From Lunularia cruciata (lineage: Eukaryota > Streptophyta > Marchantiopsida > Lunulariales > Lunulariaceae): a stretch of DNA of 64,000 nt. Positions 1 through 12,500 of this stretch are shown piece by piece. The translations under genes and the position numbers were made by a program. Position 1 is the stretch's first letter. Each line of letters begins with the position of its first letter. The notes below the pieces were generated by a model. That model did no database searches. It was not told the origin of the DNA and saw only the letters and a list, made by a program, of their open reading frames with translations. Location of the stretch: NCBI GenBank assembly GCA_948567375.1, contig OX419759.1, positions 19,746,744 to 19,810,743 on the forward strand. Reading direction: 5' to 3'.

Positions 1-52
1 GTATATTGATTTATAATTGTAACACTGAATATTCTTTTTGATAATGATGGTA

Positions 53-2122
53 CAGTAGAACCTGTCTAAACTAATAGTGCCAGGATGGGGGGTTGAGTAT
101 TAGTTTATAGAGGTTATTACATTAGACAGGGTGACCCACATGATCAAATTAATTGATTTTTTAGATTAGGAGGATAATTTTGCAACTCGAGACCACCCCA
201 GAATCAGTCTAAACCCATCCCAACAACACACTACAACCACACCATCACCACCATGCCTCGCCGTGGAGCACAACACACCACAATGTCAGATAAAGTCCGC
301 ATTGCTCTCTGTGAGCACAAACAGAAGAACCCTACCCTCACACAGAATCAACTCAGGTCCTGGCTTGAAACTGAGCATAATGTCAAGGTCAGCTAGGGTA
401 CGATCTTGACCACATTGAAACAATCAGCTGATGTGCTTGAGAAGACCCAATCTCCCAACCTTTCTGCAAAGTGTCAGCGGACGGTGAAATATCCGTTGAT
501 GGAATCCGCTTTGATGGAATGGTTCACAGAAAACCAGGAGCGCGTCAACATGAGTGGTGACCTGATCAAGGAAGATGGCATAAAAATCTTAGATAGCCTT
601 TATCCGGATCACGCCCACTTTGAGTTTTCCAACGGATGGCTAGAAGCCTTGAAGGCTCGCCATGGAATCCACTCATTCTGCCGCTTTGGCAAGAGTGGAT
701 CTGTTGATGTCAATCTCATTGAGGATGAGCGACCCAAAATCAAGGAGATATTGGACAAGTTTGAGTGGTGCAACATTTACAACATGGACAAGACTTGACT
801 TTTTACAGAATGCAGGTTGGTAACATTTTGGTTTGGGTTGTTTTGGTGTGTGGTTAGCGCAGCAAGCTAACACAAACACTATATTATTTTATTTAGGTGG
901 ACAATTCCTTGGCAACTAAGCAGCTCAAGGGCAAAAAGAAACACAAAGAGTGCCTGACCCTTGCCATCTGCTGCAACGGAGACGGTTCTGACAAGCTTCT
1001 CCTTTTGGTCATCGGCAAATCCAAAAGCCCGCGGTGCTTCAAGAACATCAACATGGCCAACCTCGGTTGCACTTATCGCAATAATTCCAAGGCTTGGATG
1101 ACATAGACAGTTTTTTTGGAGTGGTTTAAAGCGTTTGATCGCCGCATGGCTAACAGGAAAGTTTTGCTCATTCTTGACAATTGTAGCGCCCACATCCCTC
1201 TTCATGAGCTTCCAAGCCACATTCAACTGCAGAACACCATGGTTTTCTACCTTCCCCCAAACATGACATCAAAGCTGCAGCCTTGTGGCGTTGGAATCAT
1301 CCACAATCTGAAGGCCTACTACCATTGCCAATTTAACCGTGTCCTACTGCAGCGTCTTGAAGATGGAGTCACTAAGCCAGAAAAATTTGATATCCTTGAA
1401 GCCATCAGGATGGCTGTTCCCGCCTAGAATAATGACGTCAAGCCTGAGACCATCCGCAACTGCTTTGGTCACTGCAAAATCCGCACTATTCCTGGCACAC
1501 AACAGGAACATCATAACGAAGAGGAACTTCTTGATCAAGAAGTTGTTGCTGAGCTCAAGTCTCAGATCACAAGGCTTTAGTACCGCAATCTGATGGAAAT
1601 CCATAACCTGCTTAACTACCCGGATGAAGATGTGGTTACCTACACTCCTAACATTGACGAGGTCATCGAAGATCATCTTCTGTAGGATGATGACAAAGGC
1701 GAGGCCAATGATGATGACAGCGAGGAAGTCATTCTTGTGTCAGCCAAGGAAGCTCAAGCGATGATCCAGTCACTGAAGACTGTCTGGCTGCAGCAGGCAG
1801 GCGACAATGGCAAGTTCATCTTGGCGCTGCAAAAGATGAAGGAGAGCATGGGAACTCTGAGGACGTGCCAGTTGGTCCAGAGGGGCATTCAGGATTATTT
1901 CCAGCGCAAGCAGGCAATATTTTCCAGCTGCAATTCCAATTTTTTATTTTTTTTATATAGTGTATATTAGTTTACAAAAGTTTTCGGACCAATAAAAAGT
2001 ATTGAATATCAACCAATAGAGGGTTATTAGTTCAAGCATGGGGACATACTCCGGACCGATGTCAAATATTTGTTTATGGAGGTTATTAGTTTAGACAGTA
2101 TCACTTTAGACAGGTTTTACTG
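53..2122 (+). mobile_element. pogo/Tigger-like (Tc1/mariner superfamily) DNA transposon, complete ends, dead
   Basis: The ends are inverted repeats. The left end (53-70) reads CAGTAGAACCTGTCTAAA and the right end (2105-2122) reads TTTAGACAGGTTTTACTG, which are reverse complements with one mismatch in 18. A TA dinucleotide lies directly outside each end (51-52 and 2123-2124), the target duplication expected of Tc1/mariner and pogo elements. The inside codes for a CENP-B/DDE-type transposase relic (253-1970). A second, looser match near both ends (stretches resembling 'TTTATRGAGGTTATTA' at about 107 and 2075) suggests subterminal repeats. At 2.07 kb the element is intact in structure but disabled in coding. 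Confidence 0.93.
253..1970 (+). pseudogene. pogo/Tigger transposase pseudogene (CENP-B HTH + DDE)
   Basis: The likely start is ATG 253 (MPRRGAQ). Fragments run in domain order: an N-terminal psq/CENP-B-type helix-turn-helix (about 280-450), the second CENP-B HTH (about 480-720, ending in the FSNGWLEALKARHGI motif), then a DDE catalytic domain (about 760-1330). The first Asp is in YNMDKT (near 780-795) and the second in ILDNCSAH (near 1165-1190). The third position, normally PCD, is PCG (Gly codon at 1287-1289), so the triad is broken. In-frame stops lie at 394-396 (TAG), 796-798 (TGA), after 1106, after 1427, near 1578 and near 1684. A frameshift follows the 796 stop. The 81-bp stretch 816-896 (GT...AG) looks like an intron, joining YRMQ to VDNSLATKQL. 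The acidic C-terminal tail runs to about 1970. Such proteins excise and reinsert the element; this one cannot. Confidence 0.9.
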
Positions 2123-2280
2123 TATCCCCATAGCATTTCCATGAAATCTCCAATTGAAACATACTATATCTCAAAAATTTAATTATAACGGTGAAATTAT
2201 ATCAATCAAATTTTAAATTTTTAAATTGCATTACATGTGATATATAGTAGTTGAGGATACTTTAGAAGTTAGGGTTTGCA

Positions 2281-2665
2281 CAACTGGAAAATTTAAATAA
2301 TTATAGACTTTAAGAAGAAAGTGTTGCTCATTTTATGTGACTAGATCTACAATAAGAGGATGTTTGCAAAAGTGCTTTGAATATATTTTAGTGTTCCTTG
2401 TGTTTTGTAATTGATTTATAGATTTGCATCAATTTCACAATAGTTTTTAACAACTGGAAAATATAAATAATTATAGAATTTAAGAAGAAAGTGTTCCTCA
2501 TTTTATGTGTCTAGATCTACAATAAGAGGATTTTTGTGAAAGTGCTTTGAATATCTTTTAGTGTTTTGTAATTGATGTGTAGATTTGCATCAGTTCCACA
2601 ATAATTTTTAACAAGTGGCAAATATAAATAATTATAGAATCTAAGAAGAAAGTGTTGGCGGGTGT
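2281..2665. repeat. Tandem repeat, about 161-170-bp units, 2.3 copies
   Basis: Units begin at 2281, 2451 and 2612 with CAACTGGAAAATWTAAATAA or a close variant. The first two are full and differ at scattered positions; the third stops after about 50 bases at a GGCGGGTG junction. No reading frame is shared between units. Confidence 0.9.
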
Positions 2666-3299
2666 TTGCCTTTGAAGGTCTTTTAGGGACCTTCAAAGCA
2701 TACAAATCTTTACCATTATGAATTATAGTAGATTTATCCACCATACTCACCAAATTCTCTTATTTTGAATAAAGAGATTCCATCACTTTACATTACTCAT
2801 CAACATTAAGTTACATAGTCATTTAGTAACAATAGAACTGTAAACTATATCTAATATGTCTTCTTGATTATTAGAGTATCTCTATTATACAAATCAATAA
2901 TAGATCACTCAGATTTAATGTTAGCTTTGGTAGGTGAATGTATTATGCTTTGGTTTAGGATTTGCCCTCTCTCCTTGGACTCACTCTCTTTTTAGTGTAT
3001 TTTTCAATGCATACCTTCTTTGGATTCAAACTTATCTCAATGCTTCATTATGAGGTATTTCTCTTCAAGGCTTAAACAAAAACTGTACATGTCCAATTTG
3101 TCGCAAAAGATTAGTACCCAAACCAATCAGATGATTCACCGAGTAATCTAATGATGGAGAATAAGCTCAAGTTAAATCTGTCAAGTAAGTTTAGGAGTGG
3201 TTAGCATCTCAAGCGGGTTGTATTTTAGGGTATTTGAGACTAGTTTTCCATGTACACATCTATTATATAGGCTACCCAACACACTCCATGATAAGGTTA

Positions 3300-5715
3300 G
3301 GTAAGTTTTTTGCTATCACTTGATCATTTGGCACGTGATTCCTTGGACAAGTTAGCATGGTTCTTATTCCTCTTACCCCCTCAATGGTGTCTTTGTTATG
3401 CTAGAGGAGCATGTGCAAGGCATAGAGAAATGGTTGCTAGATTTTTTCAATTCCAAGCGGAGGATTGGGCTACCCTACAAGAGAAGTCTATTAGATTTGC
3501 ACATTTTAGGAGACAAGTTCTGCCATAAGATACCACAGAGTCCATTCAATTATGACAGTGTAGGACATTGGGTCAAGCGAGAGAGTTTAGTAAAGCAACA
3601 CAAGTGCTACACCATTTGTCCATGGCTAGTCCCAATGATGAGACTATCTCTTCTCCATGCTCACTACATCCTATGGCGAGAAAGGGAGTACCATTAGAGG
3701 TCTTAGATTACCAACTTGAGTAGCTATTATATCTTGATAGATCCCTTTTTGCACAAGTGTTGTGCACTGCTTTTTGCCTCTCCTCAAGAGGCTTGTCAAG
3801 GATAGTGTATGAGCATCTTAGAGATTGATTTCAGGCAAATGATCCTTCTAGTGAATTTACCAAGCTGTTTTAGGTGGGTATAGCAATAGTGAGTAGAGAT
3901 ATTCCTATGTTAGTTAGTCAAGTGTTAGTTGCTAGTCAACTTCTTATGATGGAGAAGGACATAAGGGCATTAGACCAATTGCTATTGGAGAGATCTTTTT
4001 ATGCTTGGTTAGTCCCATCATTGTCCTTTAGCATCATTCTCACTTCTGACAACACTTCAATCCACATCAATTTGGAGTAGCTACACCTATAGGTTGTGAG
4101 GCTATATCTCAAAGCACAAGGCACCCCTAGATATCCATCTAGAGTGGGTTATCCTACATATGGATATTGAGAATGCTTTTAATAGCATCTCTTGGGCATC
4201 CATCTTTAAAGAGCTTAGGCAGGTTGGTGGATCCTTAGCAAGTCTTATTCCTTTTGTATATTTATTATATGGCTCTACTACTTCCTTTTACTACCAATAT
4301 GGTTTGCCATAGGAGGGAATCATTGTCTTGGAGTCAATTGTTGGTACACAACAAGGAGATCCTTTAGGGGACCTTTATTTGCTATGGCTTACTTCAGAGC
4401 TCTCTTATCTACTACTTTAGCCATGCCAAGTTGTGTATTTCCATCTTTGGTAGATGATAGATACATCATGGGCCTTGTAGATCAGATTAGGCAGGCCTTT
4501 GATCACTTGACTATTGAGCTTCTTGTAGGCTTGAGAGTCAATGTGCCAAAGCGCAAAGCATGGTCTCCTTGAAGTATCCCTCCCCACCTTGAGCTTCTAG
4601 AGGAATGTATCATATCTATAGATGGATTACATATTCTTGGAGTGCCAATAGGATCTGAGGATTTTTTCACATGCTTCTTAGATGTTGCCTTTGTAGAAAA
4701 TATTCTCTATGTGGATGACCTCTCTCTACTAGAGGATTCATAGGTGGATTTGGTATACTCTCCTCTATTATTTCCTATCAACCGCATACCTTCTTCAAAT
4801 GGTTCTCCCTTCCTTGATCTTCATATTACTACTAAGAGCTTTTGATAAGAGGATTGTGGAATTCTTTGGTGATATTATCAAACCAAGGACATTTGAGTGT
4901 ATGATAGGGGACTTGGCATGTAGACAAGCATCTCTATTGATCTTTTTTAGAGGGGCAGACCTATTATCTTTAAAGGAGATGGCATCTATAGTGCTTTTGG
5001 GTAGTTGAGCTCTCTCAACACCCTTACTTTCTCCCCATTTTGTGGTTGCTAATAGGCTAGTTTTGGAGACATAAGTGACCAAGGTGGAGAAGGGATCCCC
5101 TTCTCTCTAGATATTATTGGGGAAGATGAGAGATGGTCTATCCTCATTGGCATAGGAGGACCTTCCATCCTTCGCTTCACTATTATAGTGGACTAGAGGT
5201 TTGCAATCTTCCTTGATGGAGCAACAATGTCAACATATTTTACATTCTCTCTTAGTGGACTTGTCCATTCCTTGGGCCACTAGAGCACATATTTTCTCTT
5301 GCTCCAACAAGGGTGCAAGTTCTTGAATCATAGCTCAACCATAAAATAGGGCATTCCAACTTGCAGTAGCTACCTTCTCTACAATGGTGAGGTTTTTCCT
5401 AGGTTTGGTCCACCCATCTACATCTTCATTACTCACTTGTGAGTGTGGTTCTACACTAGATGCAATACTGGTCCACATGACATGGTGTCCTTTTGGAGGA
5501 TAGAGGGTAGCTATCTATGATACTATCAAGGATATCATGTTTGCTATGGCATGAGAGAGTGGATACCTTGCTTGGAAGAAGTCTTTGTATGTTTTGTAGA
5601 TGACCTGTTTAGGGTAGACTTATACTTGGTCTAAGATGATAAGGTGAAAATGATAAATGTTGTGGTTATAAACCCTACAAATGATGTAGTTTGTAGGGAT
5701 TGATTCCTCATCTCC
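3300..5715 (+). pseudogene. Non-LTR retrotransposon (LINE) RT + restriction-like endonuclease relic, copy 1
   Basis: Broken frames read in order on the + strand. 3310-3530 encodes a segment around LFLLPPQWCL and a conserved GA..RHRE motif (GACARHREMVARFFQFQAED), matching the region before the RT in copy 2 on the - strand near 27.4 kb. Near 4150-4570 comes the RT core: a LDIENAFNSIS-like motif A, then FPSLVDD as the catalytic [YF]xDD box, followed by RVNVPKRKAWSP. After many stops the C-terminal end (about 5640-5700) reads INVVVINPTND, the counterpart of the DVVVVNPL strand in copy 2. Stops in all frames show it is dead. It is probably truncated at both ends; the 3' side passes directly into repeats at 5.74 kb. 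Confidence 0.75.
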
Positions 5716-5741
5716 TAAATGGGCGGCAAGTAGAGTAGCGG

Positions 5742-5967
5742 CATGTTATGTCTCCACATATAGGGGTATGCAGCAAGGTAACCTATACGTGTGACCTTAG
5801 AGCTTTTTTATGTCACCTTAGAGCTTATAATACTTAATAACTTAGACTTGACTCCTTAGAGCTTATAGGGTCTATCAATATTCTCACCTTAGACTTGACT
5901 CCTTAGAGCTTATAGGGTCTATCAATATTCTCACCTTAGACTTGACTCCTTAGAGCTTATAATACTT
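5742..5967. repeat. 47-bp tandem repeat with flanking modules (left part of an inverted pair)
   Basis: Two identical 47-bp units (5841-5887, 5888-5934) start CTTAGACTTGACTCCTTAGA, and a third partial unit follows (5935-5963). Two blocks recur inverted at 6516-6576: the 18-bp TGACCTTAGAGCTTTTTT (5792-5809; complement at 6516-6533), and a 26-bp block (5938-5963; complement at 6549-6574). Both inverted matches are exact. Confidence 0.92.
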
Positions 5968-6107
5968 AATAACTCTGATTCTACATTATAAGATAAGTAT
6001 ATAGATATGTACTCAATGAATCAATGGATTGCTTAGGTATAAATCATCAGATGCAAATATCATAGTACTTGCTTAAGCACTCTAAGATTTTGAGACTTAC
6101 TCTAAGG

Positions 6108-6290
6108 GAAAGGCAACCACATAACAAACACAAAGTATACATGGGCTTGTATGGCTTGATGAGGAAGACCCCATCAAGTTGTACAAGGGAGAGACAAAAG
6201 AGGTAAAATGGGGCTAGGCTCCAATAGTATTGATATGAGAAATCTGCCCTACACATCTAAGATATCAAGGCTATGCAAGGTTGCAAGGTT
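6108..6290 (+). repeat. Dispersed repeat ending in GAAATCTGCCCTAC, copy 1
   Basis: This segment includes AAGACCCCATCAAG, a run reading AGAGGTAAAATGGGGCTAG, and AGAAATCTGCCCTACAC. It matches 17.48-17.61 kb in the same orientation and about 17.0-17.1 kb in reverse. It sits between the two inverted arms at 5.7-5.97 and 6.52-6.59 kb. Confidence 0.85.
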
Positions 6291-6515
6291 AAAAAATTTC
6301 TAGAGCATCCAAATAAGCATCACCTAGTGTGATTGCTCTGTATGGATTGCACTAGCCAATGCTCTTTATAGAGCAATGGACACATATTGTCTAAAGTATG
6401 CTACAAAGTATGAGAGTGGTACCCCTTGACATCTAATATGATCAGCTCTTGTGCACTCCTTGACTAGTGTGTTGAATGCCATGTCCATCACTCCATATAA
6501 CTCCAAGGCTAGAGG

Positions 6516-6590
6516 AAAAAAGCTCTAAGGTCACCTATACGTGGAGACATTATAAGCTCTAAGGAGTCAAGTCTTGGTGAGATATTATCA
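6516..6590. repeat. Inverted copy of the 5.8-5.96 kb modules
   Basis: The 18-bp block at 6516-6533 and the 26-bp block at 6549-6574 are exact reverse complements of 5792-5809 and 5938-5963. Module order and spacing differ from the left side, so this is a rearranged foldback or the two ends of a small TIR element rather than a simple palindrome. Confidence 0.88.
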
Positions 6591-7230
6591 TGGATTGCAT
6601 GGTTCTTGCACATTGCATAAATATATGGCATCAAATTTTTTGTAACCAAGATGAGTATTTAGATGTAACACAAGATGTATTTTGGATATCCAAGAACCAG
6701 TTGACAAAGATTGAGGTTTATTAAGATTCACATTTTGTAATTTTGTGAGGTCAACAGAGTATTAATCTTTAAGAGTTTCTATGTTCAATATGACTTTTAT
6801 GTCTCAAAACATCACATGTTCCAAAGGTATGACGAATGTAAAATCTTAAAGTCTAACCTTTTGATGGTTTAAGCATTTAAAGTGTGATGTGCATCTAAAG
6901 CCTGAAAATGTATGATGTATGTTGAATTACTTTATATAAGTTTTTGATAAATATCTCATTAATCTGAAATGTGGCATTATAAATTTTTATGAATGGTCTT
7001 TTGAGATATCTTGTATGTTGTGAATTTCAATTGCTTAAAGAAGGATACTATTTGTAGATTTTTAAGCATTAAACCTTATGTTGATAACATCTATTGAGCT
7101 TCAATTATTTACAGCCTTACATTTCTTGAGTCTTAAAGATTTTAATATTCTTATTTATGGTGCATAATATGTGGTATATACATTTTTATGAAGAAATAAA
7201 AATATTCAAAAACAACATTTATACATCCTT

Positions 7231-7854
7231 TGTGATACCATTAGCTATATATATTATCTAGAGGTGGAAATTGGCTTGATAATATCTAGAAGGGTGTTAC
7301 ATATGATGGAGGTGAGTATGCTATGAATATGCTAAGTAGATAAGATAGATGTGTCACCAAAATAGTATTTTCATTAATAGTGCAGAGGTTGAAAACACAT
7401 TGAAAACTTTAGAGCCAAATTTGGAGGCTAAATGGATGAATTAGGCCTCAAAAAAGTGAAGATTCACTCTCTTGGAGAAAAGGTGTTACCATCTTCCCCT
7501 TCTTTGTCTCATCAAGAGCTTTCCAATGGTACCTCATCCATACTATTCTGAGCTTCCTATAAAGATTCTTCAAAGGTTTCCTTTGGTCAAACTTGTTTGA
7601 CCAACCAAATAGAACCAGGATAAACATGTCACTAATCCATACAACTAATTTAAGGGTGGAGCTTGTTACATGTCATCAATCCATATATCTGATGTAAGGG
7701 TGTAGCTCCCTTTGAGTGAATCATCTTTGCTATATAATAAAGAGAGAGGTGCTCCTTTGGGACATCAAATTATTCAAAGATGAAGCCTTGTGTTTCTTTT
7801 GTGTTTCTTCTTGTGTGTTTTTCTTGGGGATTTTTCTGTCCTTAGAACATTACA
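7231..7854 (+). repeat. 5' LTR, family A
   Basis: It starts TGTGATACCATTAGC and ends ...AACATTACA (TG...CA). A TATATAATAA box at 7731-7740 in the 3' third is the likely promoter of the element and is retained in the other family A LTRs at 13.37 and 38.1 kb. Confidence 0.92.
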
Positions 7855-7855
7855 A

Positions 7856-7870
7856 TGGTATCAATGCAAG
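7856..7870 (+). other. Primer-binding site, initiator tRNA-Met type
   Basis: TGGTATCAATGC, two bases after the LTR, matches the plant initiator-tRNA-Met complement TGGTATCAGAGC with changes near its end. This is the usual primer of many plant Ty3/gypsy and Ty1/copia elements. It marks minus-strand DNA initiation and confirms the LTR boundary. Confidence 0.85.
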
Positions 7871-8073
7871 TGTTTTAATCCAAGAGAGTAGATCACACTC
7901 TTGGAGGAACACATGCTATTGAGATTGAGTAACCTTGAGTGGAGAAAACATAGTGCAATTGATAGATTGAGTGTGTTTTAGAGAGAGGATGGGATGGAGG
8001 CTCCTAGAGGATAATTTCTTGTACCCCACTTTCTATTATTGAATAAGTTCCATATCAAGATTATGTATATCCA

Positions 8074-9560
8074 ATGTCAGCAAGTGAGAGTACATCTCAT
8101 TACCATTTTGGAGCAAAGTTTATGAACATAGTGATGAATTTGCCAAACCCAATGATTCTACCTATGATGATATACAATAGAGGGTGGGATTTGACAATTG
8201 ACATTTTTTATGATGCAATAGATTTGAATATACCAAATCCTCTCTATTTCAACACTCAAGTAGAAATTCTTTATGTAGTTGGACACAAAGTGATGTTGTA
8301 GGATTTTGTAGTCCACAATTTTGGTGAGGAATATTTCAATGAGTGATAACCTCTAAGGTCCCAATGGTAATCCCATTTGTTTATATCTCCTCTTGAATGA
8401 TCATGTTAACCCTCTATTGAAGTAAAAAGTAGCAATTGAGCATTTACCATGTGTACAAATCATAGAGTTGCAATTGCAAGATCTGATTCAAGGAATGCAA
8501 AGGATGTTGAACAAGCTTTGGAAGATCAAGCTGAAAATGGAGGCATTGCAAAGTCAATTATGTACCTTCAAGAATGATAAAGTAATGCAAGAAGTGGAAT
8601 GATCCCAAAACCCAATATTAGTGGCCAAAGTACCTAAAGAGTCACTCATGTTGATGACACCAATCCCGATCAACAATGAAGTAACATTGTTACTATAAAT
8701 GAAGTAGATGTGCAACATCAAGCCTTACAAGGGACAATGTTGCATAGGAGTAGTGGAAAATTGGATTTCAAGAATGTATTGATACTCTTGAATATTTACA
8801 ACTAAGATCACCAATCATTCCGTAAGCATGTTTGCATGTGGGTACTTGACTGATAAAGCCCTCACATGGTACAATGCTTGGGAATGATTAACATTGGCAA
8901 AAGGAAGAGAGATCACTTGAACAGAAATCCAAGAAGGGCTGCTAAAGAATTTATAATCCGTGAATTTCCTATAGATGACTCAAACTTGACTATGGGAGTT
9001 GAAGCAGAAGAATAGCATACAAGAGTACATGGAAGCATTTCTCAATTTATAGGTTGTGATAATCAATATGAGTCCAATAGAAGCTCTTGATAATTTCAAA
9101 TGAGGGTTAAAAGAGCAAATTCACCATGAGGTAATGGTATAAAATCCTCATCTTGTTTTTGAAGCCATCGCATGTGCTCAAAGAATAGTAGTGGCACTTA
9201 GAGGAGGTGAAGGAGTAGTCTCAACTCAACATTATTGGGCTAAAACACCACACTTTAGTAGACCAATTCTTGTGGAATTGGATAACATTTGGTTTTGAGA
9301 CCAAGGAGCACAACCACTCCAAGGAAAATGAGTACAAGTTAAAGAAAGGAGAAATGGAGTCCCACAAGGAGAATGGGGCTCAAGTAAAACAATGATCTTA
9401 TTACAATTGCGGCTAGGTTGGGCATATAGCCATCAACTATCTTGCTCATCTTCCTAGAGGTCCTTGGCCTCCATACAAGCGATCTCTAAACAACATGGAG
9501 AGACAAATTGAAGAAGAAGATGCTTAAATCACATTGGAAAATAAATATTGCTAGTAAATG
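8074..9560 (+). pseudogene. gag-region relic of family A
   Basis: A 75-codon fragment (8074-8301: motifs NLPNPMILP, GWDLTIDIFYDA, NIPNPLYFNTQ) is followed by broken gag frames. Near 9395-9425 a remnant zinc knuckle reads YNCG*VGHIAINY, with the first and last Cys of C-x2-C-x4-H-x4-C now Tyr. The same stretch recurs at 51.0-52.4 kb. Gag would form the virus-like particle; here it is a pseudogene. Confidence 0.75.
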
Positions 9561-12500
9561 TATCTCACAACCTTATTGGCTCAATGGAGAAGAGTAAAAG
9601 CAAGAGGAGGAAGAGAACAAGCGTGCAAAGGTTGAGGAAGACAAACAAACAACTAATTATCATAAATGGAGTCCTAAAAGGCAATCAAGTGAGAGTATTG
9701 ATAGACCCCAAAGCAACAAAGAATTACTTGTCTCATTTTATTGCAATAAGGTTGGGGATGTAACTATAGAAGGATGAGAATGAAGAAGTAGAGTTACCTT
9801 ATGATCAGATAAAGAGGATTGAGTTATTATCTACAAAAGGTATCACTCTTTGTTGGAAGATATCAAGATGAAATTGAGAGGCAAGTGATATGGCTAACAC
9901 ATTGTAATGTGATCTTAGGCATATCATGGATGGAGCACTACAACACCATGGTAGATTGGAGGAAGAAAATAGTGAGAACTACCTAATGAAAGATCATTAA
10001 GGATAAAGAAGATTGAAAAGGCAAGACCTGCCTCTATAAGTCATACAAATAATAGCCATCGAGAAGATATATAGATGTTTCATGGGTCTAATAAGAGAAG
10101 TCTAGAATATACAACTCAAATGACAAATTCCTAAGAATTAAAAAGATGTGGTCAATGAGTTTCAAGATGTTTTTCTAATGATTTACCTTCAAGATTACCA
10201 CCAAAAAGGATAATAGATCACAAAATTGAGATACTTCATGAGATGATACTTCCTTCCTTCCTTCCATATCTAATATGACCTCATGAGTTGGAGGAGTGTA
10301 AAGCTCAAATCAAGGATTTACTATAGAAAGAGTTTATCCAACCTAATTTATCACCATATGAGGCTCTTGTCTTGTTTGTGAAGAAGAAAGATGGTATAAT
10401 GTACATGTGCATTGACTATCAAGGTCTAAATCAATAAATAGGGAAAAACATACCCATCATCTTGCATGGATGACCTGTTTGATCAACTCAATAGGGCAAA
10501 ACACTTTACCAAACTTGATTGATGGAGTGATTACAACCAAATCAAGATTACATATGAAGACATACACAAAACTACCTTTTGAACAAGATATGGTCACTTT
10601 GAGTACCTAATGATATTGTGTGGCCTCACCAACACACCAACTAATTTCATGAGTTTGATGAATGATATATTTAATCTATATTTGGATAAATTTTCCTTGA
10701 TGAAATCTTAGTCTACAACAAGACAATGACTGAATACAAATAATATTTACAAGAAGTCCTCTAAATTCTACAATAGAATCAATTTTATGACAAAATCTCA
10801 AAATGTGAGGTTGGCAAGTCTAAAGTAGACTACTTGGAGCATACAATAAGTGTAGAAAGTTTCCAAGTATTAAAAAATAAAATAGAGATCATTTGAAAAT
10901 GGGGTGCTCTAAAAGATCAGACTCAATTCAAAAGTTTCTTGAGATTGATGGATTCTATCATTTATTTTTCAAGAACTTCTCCAAGGTTACATAACCTCTA
11001 AGAGCATTACTTGGCAAGGAAAAGAAGTGTATGTGAAGAACTACACAAGAATTGACCTTCAAGAATTAAAAGATGCATTACTACATGCATTAATCTTGAA
11101 ATGGTATAACCCAACATTCAATCAAGCCAACTATAGATGCATCAAGTGTTGTGATAGGACCAATCTCACAACAAGAATGGAATGATAGATGGCACCTAGT
11201 TGCATTTTTCTCTCAAAATCTAATATTGGCAAAGTTAAATTATCATCCCATAGAATGAGAAGAGTTGGTCATTGTCCTTGCACATTGGAAGCACTATCTT
11301 AGTGAGAAAAAAATTTGTAGTGGACATAGACCACAAACCTCTAGTCTACCTCAAGACACAAAAAGATCTATCTCATCAACATATTTGATGTGTAGAGTGG
11401 AGATAATGGTTCAATATGATGAGCACATACGTGAAAGGCAAGAAGTGACTTGCAAATGCCTTCACCCAAATACCTATGGCAAACAATCTGGTAATAGAGG
11501 TAAGATGAACAACGATAGCCAATGATTCTTATTGCTACAAAGATGAACCCATAGATTGTAGGAGCTCAATAGTCCAAAGGCATAACCAATACCTAAGGAC
11601 TCACCTTTTATGATGGCAAGTTATGGATCCCAATTGCCCAAGACCTAAGAATCACCATGCTAGTGAAATGTCATGATTCTCCCATTGCATGATACGGTGG
11701 AGCAAACAAGACCTTAGATGCAATAAGATGTCATTACTATTTGCCCAAGATAAGCAATGATATGATGGAGTACACTCAAAGCTGCCTACTTTGTCAATAA
11801 AAGAAAGCTTCTAACCAAGCTCCTACAAGACTCCTTCAACCTCTCCCTACTCTTACACAACATTAAGAAAAGGTCAACATGGATCCGGTTTGTGAATTGC
11901 CCAAGACCACCTCAAGATTTGACTCCATTATAGTCTTTGTGGACCAACTCAATAAAAAGATTCATATGTGTCTTATGACCAAAGACATGATTGCTCCAAT
12001 TAGTTCAATTGTACTTAACTATAGGCTTTTCTCACCATGGCATGTCTCAAGTGCTCATCAACAATCAAGGCACTCAATTCACTAATTTGTTTCGGAGAAT
12101 ACTCTTTGGTGTCTTCAAAACCAAACTGGCCATATCCAATACCACCCACAAACCAATGGAAAAACAAAGCAGGCTAATCACACTATTGATGACATGATCC
12201 GGGGCTTCACCTTAGAGTATCAAGAAAGGTGGGACACTTCACTTCCACTGGTGGAATTTTCCTATAACAATTCAATGAATGCATCTATAGAGATCACACC
12301 ATTCTTCCTCATGTATGAAGAGCATCCTTTACACATTTAAGCTTGGTAAAGATCCTCCTAGTGGCTACAATATTTTATCTTGTTAACATTTTTGTTTTTA
12401 GAACCCAACAAGGTGTGGAAAATGCCAAGCATAGGCTAAGGATCACCCAAATTCAATAGAAAAATATGCAGATGCACATCATAGGCACTAGGAGTTTAGC

